The notes below the pieces were generated by a model. The model did no database searches. It saw only the letters and a list, made by a program, of their open reading frames with translations, and had not been told where the DNA came from. Both the position numbers and the translations under genes were made by a program. Source: Candidatus Firestoneibacteriota bacterium (GTDB lineage: Bacteria; Oederibacteriota; D2-FULL-39-29). From it: 64,000 bases of DNA. Of this stretch, positions 9,176 to 18,249 are shown piece after piece. The stretch spans positions 1 to 64,000 of the forward strand of contig CAIYPD010000061.1 in NCBI GenBank assembly GCA_903928075.1, in the 5' to 3' direction. Each line of letters begins with the position of its first letter. The first letter of the stretch is position 1.

Positions 9176-10586
9176 ACTTCAGGATGGGATTTCTTGCCGC
9201 GTTAACTTCGTCAAGCCGTCTTACCGCCGTATTAAAAGGTGCGTCACTTATCAGTTCCGGAGTTTGCTCTGCCTCTTCTTTTATTTTAATGAGCACTTCG
9301 ATAAAAGCATCCAGTGTTTCCTTATCCTCTGTCTCGGTCGGTTCTATCATAAAAGCTTCGTCAACTATTAGCGGAAAATAAATTGTCGGCGGATGGTACC
9401 CGTAATCAAGAAGCCGCTTGGCAATATCCAAGGCCCGGATGCCTTTTTCTTTAAAGGTGTTAATTGACAGGACAAACTCGTGCTTGCATAACTCATTATA
9501 TGGAAAATTGTAATGTTTTTTTAAAAGTTCTTTCATATAATTGGCGTTTAAGACGGCCATTTCGCTCACCTTTCTTACGCCTTCTTTTCCGAGCATGCGG
9601 AGATAAACATAGGACTTAAGTATCACATTGAAATTTCCGTAAAAAGACTTAACCTTACCGATAGACTTAGGCAAATTGTAATCCAGGCTGTATTTATCAC
9701 CGCTTTTTCTGACCACCGGAACCGGCAAAAATTCTTTCAGAAATTCTTTCACACCGACCGGACCTGAGCCGGGTCCTCCTCCGCCATGCGGTGCGGCAAA
9801 GGTCTTATGCAAATTAAAATGCATTATATCCACTCCGAAATCCGCGGGACGGGTAATACCCATAATAGCGTTAAAATTCGCGCCGTCCATATACAAAAGA
9901 GCACCGGCTTCATGTACCATCTTCGCGATGGCTTCAATATTTTTTTCAAACAAGCCCAAAGTATTCGGATTAGTGATCATTAAAACAGCCGTATCCTCAT
10001 TAAGGTTCCCCTTAAGGTCCTCAAGGTCAATATTTCCGTCTTTGGATTTTACGGTTACAACATGATAGCCCGCAATATGAGCGCTTGAAGGATTGGTTCC
10101 GTGCGAGGTATCAGGCACGATAACCCTGGTCGGTTTTCGCCCCTTGCTCTTGTGGTAAGCCTGCGCAATAAGTAGTCCCGTAAACTCGCCGTGAGCCCCT
10201 GCCGCCGGCTGCAAAGTCAAAGCGTCCATACCGGAAAGCGCTTTCAGCATATACTCAAACTCATACATTACTTTTAGCGCACCTTGAACATCCTCTTCGT
10301 TTTCAAAAGGATGTATTCTCGTAAATCCCGGAAGCGCAGCAATATCTTCATTTACCTTCGGATTATATTTCATTGTACAGGAGCCGAGAGGGTAAAAGCT
10401 GCTGTCCACGCCGATATTTCTCTTTGAAAGACCGGTGTAATGCCTTACTATCTGTAATTCCGAAACCTCCGGCAGGTTTGTAAGGTTCCTGCGCAGGAAT
10501 TTATCCGGCACGGCACTGGTTCCGAACTTTTCAGAAAGCGTGTAGGCTTTTCTTCCTTCTTTTGTTTTTTCAAATATTAATTCCAT
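9159..10586 (-). CDS. gcvPB: Glycine dehydrogenase (decarboxylating) subunit 2
   Basis: GSCTMKYNPKVNE, NLHKTFAAPHGGGGPGSGPVGV (PLP lysine region). Confidence 0.97.
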   Translation of the reverse strand: MELIFEKTKEGRKAYTLSEKFGTSAVPDKFLRRNLTNLPEVSELQIVRHYTGLSKRNIGVDSSFYPLGSCTMKYNPKVNEDIAALPGFTRIHPFENEEDVQGALKVMYEFEYMLKALSGMDALTLQPAAGAHGEFTGLLIAQAYHKSKGRKPTRVIVPDTSHGTNPSSAHIAGYHVVTVKSKDGNIDLEDLKGNLNEDTAVLMITNPNTLGLFEKNIEAIAKMVHEAGALLYMDGANFNAIMGITRPADFGVDIMHFNLHKTFAAPHGGGGPGSGPVGVKEFLKEFLPVPVVRKSGDKYSLDYNLPKSIGKVKSFYGNFNVILKSYVYLRMLGKEGVRKVSEMAVLNANYMKELLKKHYNFPYNELCKHEFVLSINTFKEKGIRALDIAKRLLDYGYHPPTIYFPLIVDEAFMIEPTETEDKETLDAFIEVLIKIKEEAEQTPELISDAPFNTAVRRLDEVNAARNPILKYEKKR

Positions 10587-10588
10587 CT

Positions 10589-11932
10589 TTACACCTTGCC
10601 CAGTACTTCAACCAGCCGAGTTATTTCTTCTTTTGTTCTTTTTTCCGTGACACAAACCAGAAGATTATTTTTGAGCTGTGGGAAAAACCGCCCAAGGTCT
10701 ATAAGATTTAAGATTCCATTTTCCAGGAGGGCTTTATTTACCTGAGCCGCGCTTTTTTTTGATTCAATAACAAATTCCTTAAAGAACGGCGCGGAAAATT
10801 TAAGTTTATAGTTTGTATTTTTAGCTATAAGGCCGGCGGCAAATTGCGCCTTGGCTGCGCACTGCGAAGAAACCTCTCTTATTCCTTCCCTGCCCAGCCA
10901 GGAGAGATAGATTGTTGCCATAGTTGCACAGAGCGCTTCATTGGAGCAGATATTAGAGGTAGCTTTCTCTCTTCTTATATGCTGTTCTCTTGTCTGCAGA
11001 GTCAGGGTAAAAGCCCTTTTACCCTCTTTATCAACGGTTTCGCCTATAATCCGCCCCGGCATTCTTCTTACAAATTCCTTTTTAGCCGCGAAGAACCCGA
11101 GAAGTGGGCCGCCAAAATTCATTTCGTTACCCAGGCCCTGACCCTCGCCAACAACTATATCGGCGTTATAGTCCCCAGGGGGGATAATCAGTCCCAGTGA
11201 AAGCGGATCCACGGAAACAACAAAAGTGGCGCCCGCCGCATGCGTAATTTTTTCTATTTCGAAGACATCTTCAAGACAGCCAAAAAAATTCGGCTGCTGG
11301 ACAAGAACACAGGCTATATCCTCTTTGCATTTTTCTTTGAGCAGAGAGAGCTCTGTCGTCCCATCAAGGAAAGGGATAATCTCTATGGAGATATCCATAT
11401 TATGCGTGTAAGTCTTAAGGACCTGTATGGTCTCCGGGTTCATAGCCCCGCAAATAAGTACCTTCTTTCTCCCGTGGACATTATAGGCCATTAAAACCGC
11501 TTCGGCAAGCGCCGTAGCGCCGTCATACATTGAAGCATTACTGACATCCATATTTGTAAGTTCGCAAATCATAGTCTGATATTCAAAATAAATCTGCAGA
11601 AGGCCCTGCGATATCTCGGCCTGGTAAGGGGTGTAGGAGGTGTAAAATTCCGAACGGCCGGCGAGATGCTTTACTATAGAAGGAATATAATGATCATAAG
11701 AGCCCCCTCCTAAAAAACTCACAAACCGGTCGGCGTCTTTATTTTTTTGTGAAAGCAGAAGAAGTTCTTTTTTTATTTCGGCTTCGGCAGCCGCAGATGG
11801 GAGCAGTAGCCTCCCCTTGAAAAGAATTGAGGCAGGGATATCCGCAAAAAGACTGTCTACGGAGGAAACTCCAAGGACTTCAAGCATCTGCCTTATATCG
11901 TCGTCGGTATGAGGCAGAAACGGAGTCTGCAT
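10589..11932 (-). CDS. gcvPA: Glycine dehydrogenase (decarboxylating) subunit 1
   Basis: FLGGGSYDHYIPSIVKHLAGRSEFYTSYTPYQAEISQGLLQ. Confidence 0.97.
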   Translation of the reverse strand: MQTPFLPHTDDDIRQMLEVLGVSSVDSLFADIPASILFKGRLLLPSAAAEAEIKKELLLLSQKNKDADRFVSFLGGGSYDHYIPSIVKHLAGRSEFYTSYTPYQAEISQGLLQIYFEYQTMICELTNMDVSNASMYDGATALAEAVLMAYNVHGRKKVLICGAMNPETIQVLKTYTHNMDISIEIIPFLDGTTELSLLKEKCKEDIACVLVQQPNFFGCLEDVFEIEKITHAAGATFVVSVDPLSLGLIIPPGDYNADIVVGEGQGLGNEMNFGGPLLGFFAAKKEFVRRMPGRIIGETVDKEGKRAFTLTLQTREQHIRREKATSNICSNEALCATMATIYLSWLGREGIREVSSQCAAKAQFAAGLIAKNTNYKLKFSAPFFKEFVIESKKSAAQVNKALLENGILNLIDLGRFFPQLKNNLLVCVTEKRTKEEITRLVEVLGKV

Positions 11933-12321
11933 TAGTGCAGGCCTTCGGTCTTAATGTATTTTTCGTAGTCCTCGCTGCTCATAAGTTTGTTAAGTTCTCC
12001 GGCCTCGCTCATTTCCAGTTTTACCAGCCAGCCATCCCCGTAGGGGCTTTTGGAGATTATATCCGGGGCGGTATTAAGCGCCCCGTTAACAGCCGTAACC
12101 CGGCCTGAAACCGGCGACAAAAGTTCAAAAACTGCCTTTACGGACTCAAGCGAACCAAACGGAGTACCGGCTTTCAACTCCTGTCCGGCCTTCGGCAGCT
12201 CGAGATAGACAATATCTTTAACCTGCTCTATCGCAAAAACCGTAAGACCTAAAGTTGCGCTGTTTCCTTCTACTCTTACATATTCATGGCTTTTGGTGTA
12301 TTTTAATTCTGCCGGGAACAT
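11932..12321 (-). CDS. gcvH: Glycine cleavage system H protein
   Basis: KYTKSHEYVRVEGN and GSLESVKAVFELLSPVSG lipoylation motif. Confidence 0.97.
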   Translation of the reverse strand: MFPAELKYTKSHEYVRVEGNSATLGLTVFAIEQVKDIVYLELPKAGQELKAGTPFGSLESVKAVFELLSPVSGRVTAVNGALNTAPDIISKSPYGDGWLVKLEMSEAGELNKLMSSEDYEKYIKTEGLH

Positions 12322-12392
12322 TAGCTTTTCTCCTCCGCTTCTTTAGCTTAAATAATTATACCCTAAATAACTGCGTATGAGTTTATCAATAA

Positions 12393-13454
12393 TTATCTTT
12401 TTGATAATTTCACATAGGCTTCATTGTAATAAAGCGCATTTTCTACGGGCGTGTTAACCGGAATATGATTGCCTACCGCCAGAATAAATCCAGGATAGGT
12501 TTTCCCGGTGTTTATACATCTTTCAACCTCTCTGTAAATGTCTTCCTTCGTTCCTAAAAGTAGAATCCGGGTATCTGCATTCCCGACAAAACCGTGCGTT
12601 CTTCCGAATTTTTTAGCGAATAATTCCATATCATTATAGGGCTCAAAGACCAGCATACCGGCGCCGCACCCCGTTATATCCTCATAGAACATATCGTATT
12701 TCCCGTCAGAGGTAAATATAAGTTTCTTTCCGGCCGCCAAAAGCGGCTGCCAGAGCTTTTTGTAATAGGGAAAAATATTTTTTTTGTACCAGGCCGGGGC
12801 CGCCACCGGGCCGTTACTCCAGCAAATATCGTCATGGCACATAAAAACTTCTATTCCGGTTTTCGCCCAGGCTTCAAAAAACTGCTTTGACCAGTTAAAA
12901 TAACTTTCTACGACTTTATTGAATTTCTTCTCATCAGTTCCAAGTGCCAGCAGGAGCATCTCCCAGCCGAATATTTCTATAAGCCCGGAAAACAAAGTAT
13001 GGTATACACCCCCCATGGTCACGGTGCTCCCGCCAAAGCTGTCTTTATTTTCCCGGTAGATAGCGTTTAGTTTTTTTACAAGTCCCGCCTGCTCAAATTC
13101 CCCGTAGACCTTACAGGGATCAAAGCTTAAAGCGGCTTCAACAGTTTTAAAAGGGCAGTTGACCTCGGGACTAAAATCCTTGCCTCCCTCGGCGTATTCA
13201 GCGTGGCCCATACTGGTTCCAAAACCGCTCTTTTGTATATGCTCCCCGAGCGAATAGGGCGTATCCCACTTAAAAGCGTAGTCCCATTCTCTAATGAATT
13301 CTTTGGAGGCTTTTTTTCTGTTTTCTTCTATTTCCGTATCTATGCCCGTAACTGCTTTAACAAGCGGCCAGTGATTTTCCGCAGAATATTCTGTCCTTGG
13401 TACCCTGTCGGTCATTTTCAGGTTTAGCGCATTCATTCCGCTCTTATAGGACAT
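12393..13454 (-). CDS. Uroporphyrinogen decarboxylase superfamily protein
   Basis: URO-D-fold pattern (DRVPRTEYSAENHWP..., KKLIFTSDGKYDMFYEDITGCG). Confidence 0.75.
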   Translation of the reverse strand: MSYKSGMNALNLKMTDRVPRTEYSAENHWPLVKAVTGIDTEIEENRKKASKEFIREWDYAFKWDTPYSLGEHIQKSGFGTSMGHAEYAEGGKDFSPEVNCPFKTVEAALSFDPCKVYGEFEQAGLVKKLNAIYRENKDSFGGSTVTMGGVYHTLFSGLIEIFGWEMLLLALGTDEKKFNKVVESYFNWSKQFFEAWAKTGIEVFMCHDDICWSNGPVAAPAWYKKNIFPYYKKLWQPLLAAGKKLIFTSDGKYDMFYEDITGCGAGMLVFEPYNDMELFAKKFGRTHGFVGNADTRILLLGTKEDIYREVERCINTGKTYPGFILAVGNHIPVNTPVENALYYNEAYVKLSKR

Positions 13455-13483
13455 TTTTCACCTTTTTTTCCGGCGTAACGGTA

Positions 13484-14554
13484 TCAAATTCTGACTTTTC
13501 GCAAGGCATCAAGATAATACCTGTAGTTATCAAGCGATACATCCGGAGGGATAAGATGATCGGGAAGAGGCACAAATCCGCCTTCTTTCATAACCGGCAG
13601 TCTTCTTTTAATCTCCGCATCAATGGCTTCTTTGCCTTTGCCAAACTGGTTTTTATTGATACCGCCAAATATCCGGAGTTCTTTGCCGAATCTTTTCTTA
13701 TACTCGGCCGAGTCGGCATTCCAGGTCCCGATCTCTAAAGGAAACATAGTATTTACTCCGGCATCCAGCCAGTGCGGAAGCAGCGCGTCGACCAAACCAT
13801 CACAGTCCACCAAGTACTGTTTAACCCCGTGAGACCTTAATTTCTCTGCTATTCTTTTGTAATTTGGTACGGCGACTTCTTTAAAAATATCCGGACTAAG
13901 CAGCGGGCCATTCTTAAAACAAATATCCTCCCAGCCCCAACCCGTATCTATTTTTACTTTCGGAAGTATTTCATCCAGACTCCAGAGCACCAGGTCAGTT
14001 ATCGTGTCGCTCATTTCTTTCAGCAAATCACGGTTGTCATAGGCAATGTAGGCAAGGTTTTCCACCCCCACCCAGTTGCGTATCCAGCCTATCATGGAAG
14101 CGGTATTGACGCTTACAACGGAATCCGCAGATTTTGCTTTTTCAATCCTTTCGAAAAAATCTGCGGGAATTCTTTTTTTATCCGGCTGCAGCCTTTTTTT
14201 ATATTCACTCCAGCCCTGGCCTTCCGTGCCTTTTATCGTAAAATCCACAAAGTGGGGAATACAATCCCGTTTTTTCCAGTGCTGGGCAATAACCCCATCA
14301 GACTGCCGGAAAATTCTGTACTCTTCGGTATCTTCAAGCGTTTCTTCTTCAAAAGCCGGAAACAGGCCTAAATTAATATCTATCGGATAGTTGAGCGGGG
14401 CCGCGCCGAAAAACTCCGCTTGACTGACCTTTTCAGGCAGGCCTTCTTTCAGCCAGCGGCGATAGGTCTCCGGCCAGCCGGCCCAATGAATAATAGGCAT
14501 CCGGTCAACTTTCTCGTAGTTCATAAGCGCCATATATAATTCTCTATTCTTCAT
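13484..14554 (-). CDS. Uroporphyrinogen decarboxylase superfamily protein
   Basis: GWGWEDICFKNGPLLSPDIFKEVAVPNYKRIAEKLRSHGVKQYLVDCDG is typical of URO-D/MtaA-like proteins. Confidence 0.85.
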   Translation of the reverse strand: MKNRELYMALMNYEKVDRMPIIHWAGWPETYRRWLKEGLPEKVSQAEFFGAAPLNYPIDINLGLFPAFEEETLEDTEEYRIFRQSDGVIAQHWKKRDCIPHFVDFTIKGTEGQGWSEYKKRLQPDKKRIPADFFERIEKAKSADSVVSVNTASMIGWIRNWVGVENLAYIAYDNRDLLKEMSDTITDLVLWSLDEILPKVKIDTGWGWEDICFKNGPLLSPDIFKEVAVPNYKRIAEKLRSHGVKQYLVDCDGLVDALLPHWLDAGVNTMFPLEIGTWNADSAEYKKRFGKELRIFGGINKNQFGKGKEAIDAEIKRRLPVMKEGGFVPLPDHLIPPDVSLDNYRYYLDALRKVRI

Positions 14555-14647
14555 AGCTCTCTCCTTCAGTTTGATTTTAACAAATCATAGCATACAGAAA
14601 CTAAAATATCCAATATATAAAAACTTGATGGAATTTCCGTTTATTAG

Positions 14648-14656
14648 TGCTATAAT
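14648..14656 (+). promoter_or_regulatory. Extended -10 promoter element upstream of the oxidoreductase fusion
   Basis: TGCTATAAT at 14648-14656; GGGGGAG ribosome-binding site just before ATG at 14690. Confidence 0.5.
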
Positions 14657-14689
14657 TCTGCTTTAGCAATATTACACAGGGGGAGTAAA

Positions 14690-16675
14690 ATGCCAAAAAC
14701 ACTAAATTGGGGTATTTTGGGAACCGGAAGCATCGCAACAAAGTTTGCCATAGGACTTTCTAAAGCAAAATACGGAAAGCTCTTTGCCACAGGCAGCAGA
14801 AGCGCGGCTAAAGCAGAAGAGTTCGCAAAAAAACACGGAGGTAAGGCTTACGGCAGTTACGAAGAGCTGCTTGCCGACCCGCAGGTAGAGGCCGTCTACA
14901 TCTCCACACCCCATCCCCACCACGCCGAGTGGGCTATTAAAGCCGCGGAAGCAAAAAAGCATATCCTCTGCGAAAAACCCATTGGATTGAACCACGCTGA
15001 AGCCATGGTCATAGTAGAAGCTGCACGGGTAAATAATGTTTTCCTTATGGAAGCCTTCATGTATAGATGCCACCCGCAGACAAAAAAACTCGTGGAACTC
15101 TTAAAAAATAAGGCCCTCGGCGAGATAAGGGTCATCCAAGCCGCCTTTTCCTTCAATGCAGGTTTTTCTCAGGAATCGCGGCTTTTTAAGAATTCACTGG
15201 CGGGCGGCGGCATTCTAGATGTCGGCTGTTATTGCATCTCAATGTCCCGCCTTATTGCCGGAGTGGCAAACGGAAAAGATTTTATTGAACCCCTTGAAGT
15301 GAAGTCCCTGGGGCATTTTACAGAAACAGGAGTAGACGGCTGGAGCGCGGCAATATTGAAATTTCCTGGTGACATCCTCGCCGAAGTTTCAACCGGAGTG
15401 CAGGTGAATCAGCAGAATGTTGTCCGGATCTATGGTTCAGAAGGCAGTATAGAACTCACTTCCCCCTGGTTTTGCGACGGGAAGATCCTTCTCACGAAAG
15501 CAGGGAAAACCGGAGAAATAGACTACGACAAAAGCGAAAATCTTTACGGTATTGAAGCCGACACGGCGGCAAATTATATAAAAGAACTTAAAGCGGTTTC
15601 GCCCGCAATGACCCCGGAGGATTCTCTCGGAAATATGAAAACCCTGGATCAATGGAGAACAGGTTTTAATTTCTTTTATGATTGTGAAAAAGCCGGCGCA
15701 GAAATAGCTACCGCCGACAGACGGCCGCTTTTAGCAAGAAAGACAAACAGGATGAAATACGGCGAAGTACCGGGAATAAATAAAAAGATCTCCCGGATCG
15801 TCATGGGTTCCATGATGGATGGCTCAGTCTCGTCCAGGGTAACAGCCCATCTGCTTTTTGATGAATTCTTCAGGTATGGCGGAAATTGTTTCGATACAGC
15901 CCACATCTACGGAGGCGGAATCTCCGACCTGGCCCTCGGGCAGTGGATAAAGAACAGAAATATCAGAGAAAAGGTAGTGATCCTGGCCAAGGGCGCGCAT
16001 ACGCCCGCCTGTAACCCGAAAGATTTAAAGCTTCAATTTTTTGAATCTCTGGACAGGATGAAAACGCCATATGTGGACCTGTATATGTTACACCGGGACA
16101 ACCCGTTAATACCGGTCGCAGAATTTATTGAGGTCTTGAATGAATTAAAAGAAAAAGGATTCCTGAGAGCCTTCGGCGGTTCAAACTGGTCCATAGCCAG
16201 AATTGAGGAAGCTAACAAATACGCAAAAGGAAAAAACAAAACGGGCTTCTCGGCAATAAGCAATAATTTCAGCCTCGCCGCGCTGGTGGAACCGGTGTGG
16301 GCCGGCTGTATCTCCTCTTCGGATGAAGAATCAAAAAAGTGGTTTGAAAAAAATCAGTTCCCGCTTTTTTCCTGGTCCAGCCAGGCGGCAGGTTTCTTTT
16401 CCGGCAGGGCAGACCCTAAAGACAGATCCGACAAAGATCTGGTAAAAAGCTGGTACCGTGAAGATAACTTCAAAAAGTTAGAACGGGCTAAAGAACTCGC
16501 TAAAAAGAAGAGCGTACAGCCGGTAACCATTGCCGCGGCTTATGTCCTTGCCCAAAAATTCCCGATCTATGCTCTTATAGGTCCGAGAAGTCCTTTTGAA
16601 ATGGCAGGAACCATGGCGGCACTCGATCTGGAATTAACGCAAGCCGAAATTAAATGGCTCAACCTGGAGAATTAG
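14690..16675 (+). CDS. Fusion: Gfo/Idh/MocA-family oxidoreductase (N) + aldo/keto reductase (C)
   Basis: N: WGILGTGSIATKFA, ILCEKPIGLN; C: FDTAHIYGGG, AKG, DLYMLHRDNP (AKR Asp/Tyr/Lys/His set). Confidence 0.92.
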   Translation: MPKTLNWGILGTGSIATKFAIGLSKAKYGKLFATGSRSAAKAEEFAKKHGGKAYGSYEELLADPQVEAVYISTPHPHHAEWAIKAAEAKKHILCEKPIGLNHAEAMVIVEAARVNNVFLMEAFMYRCHPQTKKLVELLKNKALGEIRVIQAAFSFNAGFSQESRLFKNSLAGGGILDVGCYCISMSRLIAGVANGKDFIEPLEVKSLGHFTETGVDGWSAAILKFPGDILAEVSTGVQVNQQNVVRIYGSEGSIELTSPWFCDGKILLTKAGKTGEIDYDKSENLYGIEADTAANYIKELKAVSPAMTPEDSLGNMKTLDQWRTGFNFFYDCEKAGAEIATADRRPLLARKTNRMKYGEVPGINKKISRIVMGSMMDGSVSSRVTAHLLFDEFFRYGGNCFDTAHIYGGGISDLALGQWIKNRNIREKVVILAKGAHTPACNPKDLKLQFFESLDRMKTPYVDLYMLHRDNPLIPVAEFIEVLNELKEKGFLRAFGGSNWSIARIEEANKYAKGKNKTGFSAISNNFSLAALVEPVWAGCISSSDEESKKWFEKNQFPLFSWSSQAAGFFSGRADPKDRSDKDLVKSWYREDNFKKLERAKELAKKKSVQPVTIAAAYVLAQKFPIYALIGPRSPFEMAGTMAALDLELTQAEIKWLNLEN

Positions 16676-16702
16676 CAACCGCAATTTTACCGGTGATGGC
16701 GT

Positions 16703-17275
16703 TTATTTTTTACTACCTCTTTTGGTTAAAGGCACGCCTTTCGCACACAAAGGACATTTTTCTGCCTGGTAGTTTTCTACTTTCATTGTAAGTAAAGCTT
16801 CTTTTCTCACTCCAAAATCTATTTTGCCGCCGCTGCGATCCGCCAGAAGCCCCACACCGACAATATTGGCTCCGGTGGTTTTAAGTGCTTCTATAACTTC
16901 CAATACAGAACCTCCGGTTGTTATTATATCCTCAACAATAAGCACCCTTTCGCCGGGATTAATCTTGAAACCCCGTCTCAAAGTCATTTTCCCCTCTTCC
17001 CTTTCGGTGAAGATTCCCCTCACCCCGAGATTCTTTGCGGTTTCATAAGCAAGAATAATTCCTCCGGTCACAGGCCCGACCACCACACCTATATTATCAT
17101 TTTTAAAGCGTTCCGCAATTTCTTTACAAAGGAGACCGGTATACTCCGGCCACTGCAGCACCTGGAACTTCTCAAGATACTGGCCGGAATGAAGCCCGCT
17201 GGTCAATTTGAAATGGCCCTCTAATAGAGCGCCAGACTTTTTAAAGATCTCCAAAACATCTCCGTTAGACAACAT
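16703..17275 (-). CDS. pyrE: Orotate phosphoribosyltransferase
   Basis: HFKLTSGLHSGQYLEKFQ, VLIVEDIITTGGSVLE; start re-set to MLSNGD (17275) with a GGGGG upstream. Confidence 0.95.
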   Translation of the reverse strand: MLSNGDVLEIFKKSGALLEGHFKLTSGLHSGQYLEKFQVLQWPEYTGLLCKEIAERFKNDNIGVVVGPVTGGIILAYETAKNLGVRGIFTEREEGKMTLRRGFKINPGERVLIVEDIITTGGSVLEVIEALKTTGANIVGVGLLADRSGGKIDFGVRKEALLTMKVENYQAEKCPLCAKGVPLTKRGSKK

Positions 17276-17289
17276 AAAACCCCCAATTA

Positions 17290-17331
17290 GTTCAAATTCT
17301 AAGATCAAAACACTAAATTCTAAACAATAGC
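17290..17331. repeat. Dispersed AT-rich repeat family A (copy 2)
   Basis: attctaagatcaaaacactaaattctaaacaa; near match to attctaagatcaaaattctaaattctaaacaa upstream of pdxA. Confidence 0.65.
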
Positions 17332-17457
17332 GTCGTAATATATTAACATAAATATTAAAAGATTATTACCTATTTTTAGTTGGTTTTGAGAAGATGTTCT
17401 TCAACGATCTTGTTTAGTTCGCCATTCTTTTGGGCGGATTGATCTTGGAATTTACAT

Positions 17458-18156
17458 TTAACTGATTTCTTTCAGTATTTTTTTCGCGGCTTCTGCGGGA
17501 TTGTCTGCTCCGGTTATAGGCCGGCCGACAACAATATAATCCGCGCCTCTTTCTATGGCTTCTTTCGGTGTAACGACTCTTTTCTGGTCGTTTTTTTCAG
17601 ACCAGGAAGGCCTGACCCCGGGAACAATAATTTTAAAACCAGCTCCGCAATTCTCTTTTATCCGGGTTATTTCTTCGCCGGAGGCAACAACCCCTCCCAG
17701 TCCGGCCTTTTTTGCAAGTTTTGCCAGATGCACGACCTGCTCTGCGGCGGATAAATCTATATTTAAGTCTTTTTTAAGGGTTTTTGAGTCCATACTGGTC
17801 AGGACGGTGACTCCGATAAGCAGCGGAGGATTTTTTGTTTTCCCAACTTCCAAGGCGGTTCTTTGCATCATCTCAAATCCGCCGGAGGCGTGAACATTGA
17901 AAATATGCACCTGCAAAGCAGAAGCGGAAAGAGCCGCTCTGGCTACCGTGTTGGGAATGTCATGAAGCTTTAGATCCAAAAAAACCTTGCCCCCAAAAGC
18001 GTGAATTTTTGAGATAACTGAAGGGCCCGCAGAAATGAAGAGCTCAAAACCCACTTTAAAAATACCGGCATAAGGCGCCACACGGGCCGCCATACTTAAA
18101 GCCTCTTGCTCCTGCGAATAATCAAGCGCGACTATTATTTTATCTTTGGCCTGCAT
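17458..18156 (-). CDS. pyrF: Orotidine 5'-phosphate decarboxylase
   Basis: IIVALDY, FLDLKLHDIPNTV, YIVVGRPITGADNP; start re-set to MQAKDK with GAGGAAAAT upstream. Confidence 0.95.
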   Translation of the reverse strand: MQAKDKIIVALDYSQEQEALSMAARVAPYAGIFKVGFELFISAGPSVISKIHAFGGKVFLDLKLHDIPNTVARAALSASALQVHIFNVHASGGFEMMQRTALEVGKTKNPPLLIGVTVLTSMDSKTLKKDLNIDLSAAEQVVHLAKLAKKAGLGGVVASGEEITRIKENCGAGFKIIVPGVRPSWSEKNDQKRVVTPKEAIERGADYIVVGRPITGADNPAEAAKKILKEIS

Positions 18157-18226
18157 ATTTTCCTCATAGCTTGATTCCAAATTTTTCTTTAAGCTAATTT
18201 CGTTTTAGAGTTTGCCGGACCACTGT

Positions 18227-18247
18227 CCTCTGCCTTCCGTCCTCAGT
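18227..18247. repeat. Pyrimidine-rich repeat family C (copy downstream of the coiled-coil gene)
   Basis: cctctgccttccgtcctcagt, 20/21 identical to 56146-56166. Confidence 0.7.
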
Positions 18248-18249
18248 TT

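Noticed and set aside
12322-12392. Glycine riboswitch upstream of gcvH
   Set aside because: The spacer is only about 70 nt and shows no recognisable tandem aptamer sequence.
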